From Eucommia ulmoides (taxonomy: Eukaryota > Streptophyta > Magnoliopsida > Garryales > Eucommiaceae), in the NCBI GenBank assembly GCA_016647705.1, contig CM028326.1, forward strand, positions 22,397,901 through 22,461,900: DNA of 64,000 nucleotides, given 5' to 3'. The notes beneath the pieces are model-generated. The model was given only the letters and a program-made list of their open reading frames with translations. It searched no databases and was not told where the DNA came from. Positions 22,329 through 34,163 of this stretch are shown here, piece after piece (position 1 is the stretch's first letter; each line of letters begins with the position of its first letter). Both the position numbers and the translations under genes were made by a program.

Positions 22329-23060
22329 TGATGTCGGAAAATGGTTTGCACCTACAATATAGTCCAGTTAGAATTCACATGGAAAGTTGTTGGTGATCTG
22401 GAGGTAATCTTAGTGGACGAAATCTTTTGAGTCCTTTATCTTCGAACCTACAGGCTGACCGAGCTGACCTGGGTGTTGTCGGACCTGAACTCCAGATGGG
22501 TACCTGCACCAAAGACCCACTGGGGTTGTGCCCAACGAATCCCTTCTAGCGTGAGAATAAGAGCTCAAGGGAAGAAATTTATGAATGCTTTGAATATTCT
22601 AAAAGCGATTACCTTCGTAATATTATTCACCTTTCCTTTTATAGGGGGAAGTCTTATTAGCATTTTGGAAATTAGGGGTCTCAAACTCGATTATCAACCT
22701 TAACACGGCGCATGGTGGAGAAAAAAATGCACGTTAAGGGATTAGAGTTATGGACATGGGCTTGTCAATGTTGATCGAGAAATCCATGGGTCGCGCTGTT
22801 AAGACAACGGATAAATCGGCTTGGACACAAGTACGGATGTCGAGGTAGGTATACCAACCAGAGCTTTATCGATTGGTTCCTCCTTAATTGTAGAAAACTC
22901 TCAGTCAACGATCATCCAAGTCTTGAGAAACAACCGACCTAAAGATACCGAGCTAAACAAAAATCGTGGCGTTCAGGCCGTTGATGACATGTCCCATGTT
23001 GATCCATATAGTAGGCTTAGGTGAAGTAGTTTTAGGGTTGGTTGATTTTTACCCATATCA
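22329..23060 (-). mobile_element. LTR of a Tat-like gypsy element (element 3)
   Basis: 732 bp from TGATGTCGGAAAA to TTTTTACCCATATCA. A minus-strand TATA box is present at about 22637-22643 (CCCCCTATAAAAGG). It shares the design of the LTR at 10649-11290. The sequence just right of 23060 is purine-rich on the minus strand, as a polypurine tract before a 3' LTR should be. Frames within it are not genes. Confidence 0.6.
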
Positions 23061-23075
23061 GTTCCTCCCCAGCCC
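23061..23075 (-). other. Candidate polypurine tract of element 3
   Basis: The minus strand reads GGGCTGGGGAGGAAC immediately before the LTR start. The position fits a 3' LTR of a minus-strand element. Confidence 0.45.
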
Positions 23076-23325
23076 TTAGTGTGGAGATGGAACACGAGAT
23101 GCTGAGGGTTCTACTCCGCTCTTGATTTGGTGAAAAACGGAATTTCGTTCTCAGGAAGGTTCTGCTCAGTATCGAGAAGAACTCAACTAGTTTCGCTTGG
23201 CTTCCTAGAGAAGCCTTGCTACAACTCATCGGATGTGCGACATGTGGCATGCAACTTCTGACGGCACAAGGATCAGGGCAATATCTGACGTTCAATAATG
23301 CGAAGGTTCGGTAGGACAACTCGCC

Positions 23326-23334
23326 TATAAATAG
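23326..23334 (+). promoter_or_regulatory. TATA box upstream of the antisense ORF of element 3
   Basis: TATAAATAG inside GCCTATAAATAGACACTTG, 106 bases upstream of the first Met at 23432, with a pyrimidine-rich leader between. It lies outside the LTR and faces the extra ORF, so that ORF may have its own promoter. Confidence 0.5.
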
Positions 23335-23431
23335 ACACTTGTGTTTCGCTCATTTTTTCGCATCAGAGTAACGTGAGCGCTCCCTCTTCTCTCGAGCACA
23401 ATATTTTTTTCTCTTTTCCCTTCTTTGTTAA

Positions 23432-25770
23432 ATGTTTGCTTCCAATTTATCTTCAGGGTACAGCCCGTCAATGTTTGGTTCTTCTGAACGGACTAGAACG
23501 GGGTCCCCAATCTAGAGGCTCACAAGTCCGCTAGAGCTGGGACCTCTCAGTCTTTTGGTGTAACCAACAGTCCTAGTCGACCCAGAGCTCGGAGTGGGGC
23601 GGGTTATTATGGGGGTCCCTATAATGAGCTCGGCATGGGTCCTACCGTCGAGCTCGGTTCTGTAGATCCGGCCGTCCTGGAAGCCAATCTTCTATCTGCT
23701 TCTTCTGGTCAGGCTCTGCCGACTAATGCCGAACCTGACCAACCCGTCTATCAAATCTTCCCAAAAAGTCCAGTCTGGGGGATTTAATCAATTCTGATGA
23801 AGGACAAGGTAAAAAAACTCTGGTCCAAGTATTCCTTTCCCAGCTCAATAAAGTTGAGAGTTCCCCAGGTTGGGGACCGTGTATGTGCACCTTCTAAGGG
23901 GTATATCACGGTCTACGTGGATCAACTCTTGGCCGGCCTGCGGTTCCCCATCCATTTGTGGGTTTGGGCCATTTGTTGGGTTCTCAGGTTGTGTTAGTCA
24001 TAACTCGCTTCCAACAGCATGAGGATGGTGGTGGTAGCCTACATCATCTTCTGCGTTAAGGGCGTTGATCTATACTTAGACCTTTTTGGGGCTCTATTTA
24101 TCACTAAGTTCATGCCCGGAGGTTAGGGCTGGTGTTACATAATAGCTTGGCAACAATTCCTGGGCGGCTATGACCAGTTGATTAAGGGCTGGAAACCCAA
24201 GTATTTCTTCTTCGGGGGAACCAGATGGGAGTTCAACTTGATCATTCAGATGTACTAGGGTAAAATGGTTAAGTGTTTGTCTCGACGTGAGTTTGAGCTT
24301 TTCTTCTCGGTATTTTCATTTTACTTGTGTTTTTCCTTGTGTTTGCTGAGCCAAAAAAATCTAGAAAGAAGAGCATCTTTAGCCCAAAAATTATCATGGA
24401 CAGAGATCGGGTTCTGAAGACGATTTTCATGCACGTAAAGGAGTTGATCAAGTCGTCCTTGTATGACTTGTACTTTTGGAGCAAGCTTTCTTTTCCCGAG
24501 TCGGTCTTTGACGAGGCATCCACCAACAGTAAGTTACTTCACTTCTTCTTGGTTATTTCCTTGCACTTAGAAATTAAGATTATTCCCCTATTCTGACTGA
24601 GCTGCCTTTATTTGTAGTCATGGATCGAGCTGCGATGTAGAGGCTTGTCAAGGAGAGACAGGCCCAGGAGGCTGCTGTTGCTGCTAACTCCCAGCAGGGA
24701 GCCCAGCCTGGAGAGGGGGCTCATTAAGAAGAGCCTACCTCAGCCCAGATCACACATCATGCCACCCCGACGAGGCCGATGTTAGAGGAAATTACCCTTG
24801 CCCCTACTGTACTTCTCATCCTAGTGGAGGAAGACAACCTAGTCCCTATTGAAAGGAGGAATAAAGTGAAGAAGAATGTGACGGAAGCGGAGACCGAGCC
24901 GCAAACAAAGCGGAGCAAGAAGGACGACCAGCCAAAACAGAGTAGAGCCTTCTCCGTTCTTGACACTGGCTTGAAGCTCAAGCAGAGGATTCTTAACCTC
25001 TTCGAGCTCCTCCCAAGCTTCATCCACAAGATCACCCCCTCCATATTACTAACAAAAGATCGCTTCCAAAAGCAATGCGAAGTTGATCACTGTGGTCCAG
25101 AAAGATACCATGTCGGTAAGTGTTCTTCTCGGTAATTTTTTGTAACTTGTAAAATTTTTGTTCTATCATATACTGAATTTCCTTTTTCATCTAAATCCAG
25201 AACCTCTTCAAAGTGGCCGAGTTGGGCCTGCACCGAGCTGATGAGGAAAACACACTTCTCACCGAGGAAAAATCCAATGCAGTAAGGGGCCTCAATGAAG
25301 CTCACGATAGGGTGCGCGAGCTGACTACTGATGATTTGAAAATGAAGGCCCTGATCGAGCAGCTTAAGGGCAAATAAGGAGCACCTGCATAATCTAGCCG
25401 GGAAGTTGAAGAATGACCTAACCAAAATGAAGGATCAACTAGCTACTATGAAAGAAGAAAAGAGAGAGGCCGTGGCCTGGGCTGAAAGGGAGGTCGTAGA
25501 CACCTGGATAAAAGGCTAGTAGTACAAGGACCTTGAGATCAAGATCAGGGCCGATGTGATAAAGGATGGCCACAACTCCAGTATTCACTCCTTCCGACAC
25601 TAGTTCCCCTAGATCCCCTACTAACTCATCTAGATGGAATTCTCTGATGACGAGAATGAGGATGAGGGAGCTCAGGGCAGCGGTGTCGGACCCAGTGCAG
25701 ATGCCGATGCTGGAGGAGGTTAGGTCGGGGCGACTACGTGACTTAATCAACCAACCACTAGCTTTTCCAC
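23432..25770 (+). pseudogene. Antisense extra ORF of Tat-like element 3 (Transposase_28-like, coiled coil)
   Basis: A plus-strand relic opposite to the integrase at 27280-28690. It starts MFASNLSSGYSPSMFGSSE at 23432 and soon meets a stop. At about 23790-24260 it shows the pattern of the 'putative gypsy type transposon' domain (Pfam Transposase_28 from memory): LRVPQVGDRVCAPSKG, YVDQLLAGLRFPIHLWV, then IKGWKPKYFFFGGTRWEF. Exon-like blocks continue at 24360-24530 (MDRDRVLKTIFMHVKEL), 24620-25120 (KRSKKDDQPKQSRAF) and a coiled coil at 25200-25376 (NLFKVAELGLHRADEEN). GTAAGT/CAG-like joints suggest introns. The end is an acidic/Ser-Pro tail near 25590-25770. Many internal stops make it non-coding now. 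Its function is not known. Confidence 0.7.
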
Positions 25771-27279
25771 TTTGTAGTTTTTTTATTTTTTATTTTTATT
25801 TTTGTTTTTGCCCAAATTGGGCTTGTAATACAGGGCTCTGAACCCAGCGATGTAAATACATGTTTTGAATGGACGAACTGAATTTCCTTGGTAATTACTT
25901 CTCTGCTAAGTAGTTGTCTATGATCGGTGTATTTTCAATACTTGTCTTTTGTAGCTGTATTTGTTGCTTAAACATCAACCACATAATTGTAAACATTATC
26001 AAAATATACTGACCTTAATCGACCGTAATTGTAAACATTGTGCAAAATTTCTGAATAAATTTTGAAACATCACTTAACTGACCAGACTCATCTAACCTAA
26101 TTCATCATTTGAACTTAGTTCGATCATCATAAAATTTGGAAAACTTCAATGCTTAATCCTTTTTCAAACTTTAAGAACTGGTCACATAATAAGCTCGGTC
26201 TTACTTAAACATCCGCAGGACTGGAACTCGACTCGGTAGCTTTGCCTGATCGGTCAATTGTCGATACTTGGAAGAATTTTAAGAAACTTCATCACTTGGT
26301 TCCTTTTGCAATTTTAAGAACCGAGAATTAATCCTTAAGAACTAGGCAGAACACAACACCGGCCTTGTCCTTAAATCACCCGAACTCACAGCTAGAACTT
26401 AGGTCGGTTAGGCTTAATTGCTTACAATCGCTAACCTTGAGAACCAAACATATGATCAGCTCGGTCTTGCTTAAACGACCCCGGAATTGGGACCAAGCTC
26501 AGTTACTTTTAAGCACTTGAAGTTTCAATTCATCCTGTATCTTCCAAGGACTGGGCAAAGTTTCACACCGGCCTTAGTTTTAATACCGACAAGATTTTAA
26601 TTATAAATTGGACCTAGGACCATCCAGATTACAACACCTTGCGGTTACACCTCAATCAAGTGCAACACTGAGAAGAGCTTGATTTCAATCGTATATTGCA
26701 CCGAGGAAAACATGGTCTCACTCAAGTGTCGAGGCATCAGGTTGGTCTTTTATCCCTTTACCATCCTCATATTCTATCCCCCAACTGACTAAATAAGCTC
26801 GGTTTGGCCGTGCTCGGGTGGTCGGTTTACCCAGTAAGGGTGTCTATCTTGAGTTAGGCCCTCTTAGTCTATAGGATATCAACACGTCGGTGCATTTCGG
26901 TGGCTGGTGATAGGTGAGTTCTCCATGGTCGGGCTCATATTTGAGCCTTTTTGGGTTATCTTAAGTTAGTCCTTGCAGGAACATCATCTCTTTGTATCTC
27001 CTGATTGTGGTCAGCTGTGGGGGTAAAATGCTTGGCTGTAGGTCCTCAGACCCGATCGATGTCCCGCCATTGGTAGACGACAGTGGTCAATCCCCAGGTA
27101 TAGACTACTGACATTGTGGGGGGTTCGATTATCACCCTCGGCGGTATGCGCCGGGTGCAATTCCTTGTCGACTTTCGAGAGCAGAGAACGCATTTATCCG
27201 AACACTTCTTTCATTAATAGAAAATTTGTTACAAGCTATGAAATTGGAAATTTCTATAATTTACACTAATGCTTCCTCT
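25771..27279. other. Spacer between antisense ORF and integrase relic
   Basis: 1.5 kb without recognisable domains. Phrases such as AGCTCGGTCTTGCTTAAACG and AGCTCGGTCTTACTTAAACA recur, hinting at a decayed repeat. In Tat-like elements this is the region between pol and the extra ORF. Confidence 0.4.
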
Positions 27280-28690
27280 CTAGAAAAAATAGCATTTCAG
27301 ATGTTCGACATTCCAGGGATGTCTCAAGGGTACTCCTTCTTCAGCTTCGAGGTCGTATGTATCTAGCCAGGCTACACGGGTGACTTTGTACAGTCCTTCC
27401 CAGGTGGGAGCTAGCTTGCCGACATTTTGATATTTGGTGGCCAACATGACCTTCCTAAGAATAGGGTCGCCGACGTCGAAGAAGCGAGGTCGGACCCTTC
27501 TGTTGTAATACCTGGTCGTCCTTTATTGATAAGTGGCCTGATATACTTAAGCTCGCTTGCTTATTTCTTTTAGGAGATCTAGACTCAGTGCCAATGCTGC
27601 TTCATTCTCCACTCGGTCGAATGAGGCCATTGTTCTTTGTGATAGTATACCGATCTCAATTGGGATAACGACCTCAAACCCAAAGGTTATTGCAAATGTT
27701 GTTTCTCCCATTAGGGTCCTGGTTGTTCGATTGGTGACTTTGACTTGACCATTTGCCTGAGGATGACTCGAGGAGGAGAAATGTGTGTTGATCCCCAATC
27801 CCAAGTAGAAGTCGGCAAAGAGGTCGTTGTCAAATTATTTACCTTTGTCCGAGACGATGGCCTTGGGGATGCCGAACCGACAGGTCAAGCTTTTCCACAC
27901 AAAATCCTTGATCTTCTCCTTGGTAATTTTGGCCAAGGCTCAGCTTTCACCCACTTTGTGAAATAATCGATCATCACGACCAAGAACTTTCTCTAACCGG
28001 TGCTTTGGAGGAACGGGCTGAGAAGGTAGATACCCCACTGGGCAAATGGTCAGGGACTGGTCATAGGAACTAGCTCGGTTGATAAAACGTGGGGGTAGGT
28101 GGAAAATATCTAGCACTTGTCACATTTTTTTTTTTTTTATGAATTCACTCGCATCTTCCAATATTTTTGGCCAGTAGTACCCGTGCTGGAGGAGTTCCCG
28201 AGTTAGGGATCTGCCCCTCACATGGTTGTCGTAGACCCCTTCGTGAACTTCTCGCATCACGTAATTAGTCTCCTTAAGTCGAAGACATCTGGAGAAGGGG
28301 CCCAAGAAGGACTTCCATTATAACACCCCGTTGAAAAGGACGTACCTCGCTGCGCAATACCTCATCTTCCTGGACTCAGCTCGGTCATTTAGTAGTGTTC
28401 CTCTTTCAAGGTAATCCTTGATTGGGTTCAACCAAGACAACTCAGTATTGAGTGTACATATGGTTGCGACCTCATATGATGCTGACGTGCTCGGTTCGGC
28501 CAAGTATTCCACAGGCATGGTCCTTTTCAGGGTATGCTCTACAGTTGAGGCCAGGTTAGCTAAGGCGTTTGCATATCTGTTCTCTTCTTAGGGAATCTGC
28601 ATCACTTGAACTTTTTCAAAGTCTTTTATCAGTACTCTTACCTTCTCCACGTAGGCGACCATGCTTGGGTCCTTAGCCAAAGTAGATGAT
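27280..28690 (-). pseudogene. Ty3/gypsy RNase H-integrase relic (element 3)
   Basis: Minus-strand pol relic. The RNase H end is at about 28690-28520 (LAKDPSMVAYVEKVRVL, then ANALANLAST), interrupted by a stop where QIP is followed by TAA. The linker (28518-28318) has MRYCAARYVLFNGVL. The integrase zinc-binding region is at 28305-28150 (MREVHEGVYDNHVRGRSLT, GYYWPKILEDASEF). The catalytic core remnant follows at about 27970-27560 (DYFTKWVKAE, then SSHPQANGQVKVTNRT), with an internal deletion before GETTFAITFGFEV. The C-terminal part (27540-27280) has RRVRPRFFDVGDPILRKVM and ends with HPWNVEHLKCYFF. Frameshifts, stops and deletion rule out activity. RT is missing to the right. The strand is opposite to the ORF at 23432. 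Confidence 0.85.
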
Positions 28691-29304
28691 ACATGGATTA
28701 TCTGCAGTGAGAAAGCAAACAATAAGGAAATAATAAATAGCTTGAAGAAAACAAGGTACTTGACAAAAAGATACTGCGATTACCTAAAGGAGTACACAGA
28801 TAAGCATCCTGAATAGCTCAGCCTTATTGTGGCCTTCAGTCCTTTCTTTGTCTTTGCTCCAGGGCCTCTCATACAAAAATTTGATGGCTTCGTCGAAAAT
28901 GATGCAGCGGCCTGGAACTGAAGGGCTAGCCTCTTATATCAACTGGCTCATCTGTTGTTTATTCATACCTCGGCCACTTGATGCCCCATACCTAGAAACT
29001 GACACCTGAGGAAGTTGGCGATTGACTGAGAAAAGCTCAGTAACGGCATGGCCAACAATCATCCTTGCAGCAGGCATAGCTCTTTGACCTCTGCAAGGGC
29101 TAGTGTTGGGATCGTCATTGAGATTACTCTTCGCCTACCAATGCTCAAAGGTTGGGAGTCTTCTTCAGATTCAGTGGCTTATGAAATAGCTAACTAAGGA
29201 TCAATAGGAGGTTAAATAGCAGGCTGAACTGGCTAGCTGACCTCCAATGCAGTAGATGGCTCTATAGTAAGGCAAGCTGTCAGTCTTGCAGCAGCAACAA
29301 CGAG
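28691..29304 (-). other. Junction region, possible decayed C-terminus of the next antisense ORF
   Basis: On the minus strand, short stretches such as LALAEVKELCLLQG and LYKRLALQFQAAASF look like the helical C-terminal part of the ORF at 29305-33008, separated by stops. The junction between two different elements lies near 28700-28800. Confidence 0.35.
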
Positions 29305-29877
29305 TTAGGATGATGATTGCCCAGTTGGCATGGAAGACTTTTTCACAAGTCTTTTTCTCTTTCTTCTGATTTGCAGCTCAACCAGTTTATCGAATTGAGA
29401 AGCGTCCATTTCTGGTTTAATAAATGGGCAGTGAGTCAAGACCTTGTAGGAGCACTTTGTTGGTACCAATAACCTTCTAAATTCTCCTTTGATTCTGGAT
29501 GTGAGGCCAAGACTTTTGCAAGCTCTCTCACCTACACCAGAGACCCCAAAAAAGACATCAAAACTACTTGAATGGAATTTCAAAGAAATCAAATTGTTAA
29601 GGAAATAATGAGGGAAATTACTTAGGGTATTGAAGCACCACGGAATAACGGATGGCTGGCCTATTTTCTCAGCAGAAAACTCCCAATCACCCGAAAAGAA
29701 AAGATACCACTGTTGCCAATTTCTCACCTTAACTGGAAGGTCGATAAGGAAAGAAAATTTCTTGGGGAAGGTGTAGTAATATCTCCCAAGATTGGAAAGG
29801 AGTTTGAGGTGTCCTATATCCCTAATTGCATCTACAGAAAGTGACATTTCGTTTTCTTGAGCAAGGAAAATGACTCA

Positions 29878-31221
29878 TGTTGGCCCAGTAGAATACCCAA
29901 GAGGGGGGTGAATTGGGTAATTAAAAAATAATCAGAATATAACTTGAATAAATCAAATAATTAATTTTATGCCTAAATTAATTATTATCTTTATACCACA
30001 ATGGAATTAATCAATCAACTATATGCACACACAAATAACAAAAATAAACAAATTAAGAAAGCATCACATCAGAGATTTATATTGGTTCACCAAGCTACTA
30101 TTGGCTAATCCAGTCCCCCGAGTTCCACGGAAGTCACACCCACTAAAACTAAGATCCCTTTAAATATAGGAACCAAACCCGCACAATGATTCTTTTCAAA
30201 GGCTCATAATCGACCTCTACATTTTACAGGCTCAGGAATAACCTTTATAACTTCCTTTTCTCAGGCTCAGGAATAACGTCTACTTTTTCAAGGCTCAAGA
30301 ATAACCTTTACAACTTTTAAAACTCTCAATTAAATTCCCAAAGTATTTCTCAATCAAAATAAATAAGTGTAGAATCCATTCTAATTACCAAATTGAGAAA
30401 TATTAATATTTAATGAACCATATTGAAATAATTTAATTAGTATATGAACCATATCTTAAATAAAGAGAATATCCATTAAATCTCTCTCAAATCCTAACAA
30501 AAAATGGCTACTTTTGGATTTCAAATTGGATCAAACAATATCCTGAAACAATACATTCAATCGACTGCCCAACGCCGCTTGCAGCCAAACCATCGGTGCA
30601 GCGATCATAGGTTGACCGCTTGGTCGACTCGCAGATTCAGAGAGTTTATCATGCTTTCACCAGTCGACCGCTTGATCAACTCGCAGATTCAGAGAGTTCA
30701 GATATTTTTATAGGTCAATCGGTCGGTCGACTCTTCAATTCAGGATGTTTCATCTTCCTTCTCTTGTCGACTCCTCAGTCGACTGCCTCCTTCTGAATCA
30801 CTTCTCTGATCTCGTTTTTAACCTACTTTCTTTTATGATTTCGTCCCTTTATCTATTTTTATATTTAAATAAGCCCCACTAATATTTTTATATTCCATTT
30901 TAGTCATTCAAAAATATTTCTTTTTAATTCACATAGGAGCAAATAAATTTACTTAACAAAAAACACACATCAAAGATAAGATTTATTTTGTGTCATGTGT
31001 GTGTTCCTAAATGGGATATTAAGAGTTAATATTTACCTGAGTTGTTTTTTCTAATTTCTTCAAACTCTTAATACTTCTTCATCATCTTAATATCTTCATT
31101 AATCTTCAATTCCATTTGACATCTTCATTACTAGAACTTTAAATCACTGAAACACTTGATCAAACATTAGTTCCACCAAAACATCAATACTTAATTGTTC
31201 ATCAAAATCTTGGGATCAACA
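29878..31221 (-). mobile_element. Solo LTR, 1344 bp (family T), inserted in the extra ORF
   Basis: Ends TGTTG...CAACA. Flanks are ACTCA (29873-29877) and ACTCC (31222-31226), a 5-bp duplication with one mismatch. Read on the minus strand it starts TGTTGATCCCAAGATTTTG and ends ACCCAATTCACCCCCCTCTT then GGGTATTCTACTGGGCCAACA. Two other copies start at 55539 and 63868. The ending style suggests Ty1/copia (inference). No coding capacity. Confidence 0.85.
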
Positions 31222-31475
31222 ACTCCCATGATTTGATGAAAGCTGTTAGGGGTTAACTGGGCATGGGCTATCTCTAATTGATAGAAAAGATTACGAATGA
31301 AGGGAGTAAAGGGAAGAGTGAGTCCGTACTCAAACATACACAAAAAGAGGCATGCTTGATCCTCTTTAGCATCATAGGGACGTTCGTCTTCGGACGGAAC
31401 CCTAATCGACACAGACGAAGAGGTGACGTACTATTTCCTAAATGATGCAAGCCATTCCTGTGGAACCATGCTCGC

Positions 31476-32876
31476 TGATGCATGATTTATTTACCGACAA
31501 ATCAAGTGTTTTTAGATTCAAATATTTGTGTGTTTTCAAGCATTTTTGTTAGTTTAATGTGTGTTTGTATCGTTTTATAGGTTTTTGAATAAATGGGTAA
31601 AAAGATGTAAATTCGGTTCAGGTGCAGTAACTTGAAGGCCATTTTGTACAATGATAAAATCTTATTTTGTAAAATCTCAAAAAATAATAATTGTAGATCT
31701 ATGTCTTGGCTCTCCATAAGTTTTTGAAATTACCTCAATCGGAATTCGGATGAAAAAGTTACAGTCAAAAGACCACCGCTGCAATGGTGGCCTTTACCGC
31801 GGCAGCAGTGAAGGGTCAATGGACCTACTGACTTCCCACCGTTGTAGCGGTCCGGCTCTACCTGGATAAGATATTTTGAGATATGTTTTGTGATATTTTA
31901 GATCCCAATGATATCCTCTCTTCCCCCAACACCTAAGGCATGTTTTTGGGAGTGTCTTGAGAGCTCCAAGACCATACTAACCAAGAGGATCATCCATTTG
32001 AAGAGGAGAAAACGAGATTGGAGTGGAATTAGTGCATGTGGAATCACATGTTCTTTAGATTTGGCTATTCTCCCTTGTTTATCTCTATTATTTTTAGCTT
32101 TGGTTGGTTGTTATGATGATGTTTATCTCCTGTATTGTTGAATATTGGGCTATGGTTATGTGTAGATAAACATCTATTATCTAGGGTGTGACTTGTTCAT
32201 GAAAACGTGATTTGAATAAATTGATATTTTATTAACGGTTGTTTATCTTTATCCGATTGTGTTTACCGTTTTATTACTTCCATTATATGTTTGTTATGAT
32301 ATATTGGTTAGTTTGAGAATACGGGGTTTGACACTCGGGAAAGGTAAACCCGAATTTGGACTAGGGTTTAAATGCAACGTGACGATCTAATGACTTAAGA
32401 AAGTATTAGAAAGTATGTAATCCGTGAGGTTGGGGCAAGACTCATGTGATCAGTGTCGTTTAGATGCTAGATGGGGACATCGGCGTTGATGCGAAGTCGC
32501 ATATTCATTCACTTTACACTCGGGAGAGGTAGTGAGTGAGTTTTCGATATCTAGATTGTCGGATAGTTTGAATGTCGTTAATGTAAACTAGATTGAATCG
32601 AACACGTATTAGTGAACGAAGTTAATCCCTAGACAATATACTCCCATAAACGTCAATATTAGCATTATAGTTTAATTAGTTAATTAGTTTAGTTTTATTA
32701 TTAATATAAAAACCCTAAAATTGAATCGCCTAGATAAAATTCAGTTATGACAATCGCGGTACTTAACAACAATTTAATCTAATCCCTGTGGATACGACAA
32801 CTCATACTCTTCCCACTATATTAAAACTTGACCCATACACTTGCGGTAAAAGTAGCGACGTAATATTCCGCTACCA
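31476..32876 (+). mobile_element. Solo LTR, 1401 bp, perfect CTCGC duplication
   Basis: Starts TGATGCATGATTTATTTACC and ends AATATTCCGCTACCA. It is flanked on both sides by CTCGC (31471-31475 and 32877-32881). It lies within the minus-strand extra ORF between its first and second coding pieces. The truncated copy at 5432-6511 belongs to the same family. Small ORFs within it are not genes. Confidence 0.88.
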
Positions 32877-33447
32877 CTCGCCCCCATGATCTCCCCAGTT
32901 TTCTGAGAGATTAGAGGGCTGAGCAGCCTGAGCTATCGTTGTTCGCTCCACAAGGAGATTCAACGACGAACCAGCCTCGACAGGACTATTCGATTGACTT
33001 AACGACATCTTAAGGCAACACAAACACCAATTGAAAAAGAGAATGCGAAGAAAAAGTAATGCAACCAGAGGATTTGGGGAAAATAAGAACTTACACGAAA
33101 TGAAAGTGATCTTTCATTTCTCTTCTCTTGAATCGTCACGAAAGTCAAGAAGAAAAATGATATGGGAAAACTCTAACTCATAACTGACATAGGTGTAGAG
33201 CCTTGGCAGCTCGGATCGGGTCAGTAATCCGATTCGGAACAAATAGACCCAATGTGCTATTTGAGCTAAAGAATAATAAGCCTGTCTGAGTAAGGGCTTC
33301 AACAGTCCACTATACCAGTTAAACAACCTTATGAAGAGACCCATTAATGGGAATATCAAATCCCACGGTGTTAACATCCAAGAAATGAATAGGTCAGCCT
33401 ATTGTGACTGTTTTCCCTACGCATGAAGAATGTTAAAACTTGATTGA

Positions 33448-33742
33448 CTGTAACAACCCATGATTAATGGAGAACGTTACAGAGATCTTTCCTTGAATAA
33501 ATGAAGGAGATTATGGTTATCTTCCAAGACGTTAGGAGCGAATCACGTAACGGGCGATCTCACCAAGGAAACGGCAGAGAATAACCAAGCCTATATAAAG
33601 GGAAGGTATCACTATTTATTTCTCATGATTCAATCTGTGTATTAGCCTTTTCCATTACCAGATTAATTTATTCTCATGTCGGAAGTTCTTTGGCCGATAC
33701 TACACCGATGTCCCCCCCTAGAACTACACGGTTTTGCAGGGT
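33448..33742 (+). mobile_element. Candidate short LTR
   Basis: Begins TGTAACAACCCATGATTAAT, has a plus-strand TATA box (GCCTATATAAAGGG, 33587-33600) and ends near CTACACGGTTTTGCA. This resembles the 3' part of plant gypsy LTRs. Flanking duplication was not found. The spacer at 33009-33447 holds no recognisable gene. Confidence 0.4.
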
Positions 33743-34163
33743 ACGGAGGAAAATGAAGAGATTTTTAGCACGTGAGAAGCAGTTTACACATGTTGAGAAT
33801 TTCTGGCAGCATCATTCACCAACCAACAAATATACTGTGTTATAAAAATATATTTTTTTAAAAAAATCTTATTTTTTGTAAAAAATTTAAAATATTTTGT
33901 AAATATAAAATAATTAATTTTTTTTTTGGTATATATGTTGAGAGTGTGAGTTAAATTTTAGACCTTCCCAAAAAGAAATGATTCACGTATTAACTAGCTT
34001 ACAAATGTTGGAAATAATTTAATTTAAATTAAACATTCATAGAGTAGGCCTGGTTGAATATCCTTCTGCACACGCGTGTTTTCGTAATTTAATTAAGATA
34101 ATTTCCAGAGCCCTGCAACCCGCCCAGAAGCTGGTTCTCTATCTAGTGATTTCCTGGTTTTTG
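33743..34163. other. Upstream region of CENP-X
   Basis: AT-rich sequence followed by a more balanced 100 bases before the start codon, presumably promoter and leader. No clear TATA box. Confidence 0.4.

Larger units (their letters stand above)
29305..33008 (-). pseudogene. Antisense-type extra ORF (Transposase_28-like), split by two solo LTRs
   Basis: A minus-strand ORF relic in three coding pieces. Piece one (33008-32882) starts MSLSQSNSPVEAGSSLN. Piece two (31470-31227) holds RVPSEDERPYDAKEDQA, FEYGLTLPFTPFIRNLFY and LTPNSFHQIMGV, the conserved core of the putative gypsy-type transposon domain. Piece three (29872-29305) holds RDIGHLKLLSNLGRYYYTF, WYLFFSGDWEFSAEKIG and a basic KRKRLVKKSS tail. 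Solo LTRs at 31476-32876 and 29878-31221 separate the pieces. Removing the second LTR and one duplication copy brings pieces two and three back into a single frame. One stop remains in piece two (after WLASFRK). If the LTR candidate at 33448 belongs to it, the parent element runs on the plus strand and this ORF is antisense, as in element 3. Confidence 0.75.

Noticed and set aside
24757-25425. Minus-strand ORFs opposite the coiled-coil relic
   Set aside because: Shadows of the plus-strand extra ORF; sequence has no family pattern.
33114-33377. 87-residue hydrophobic minus-strand ORF
   Set aside because: No start context, no domain, lies in the leader region of a retroelement ORF.
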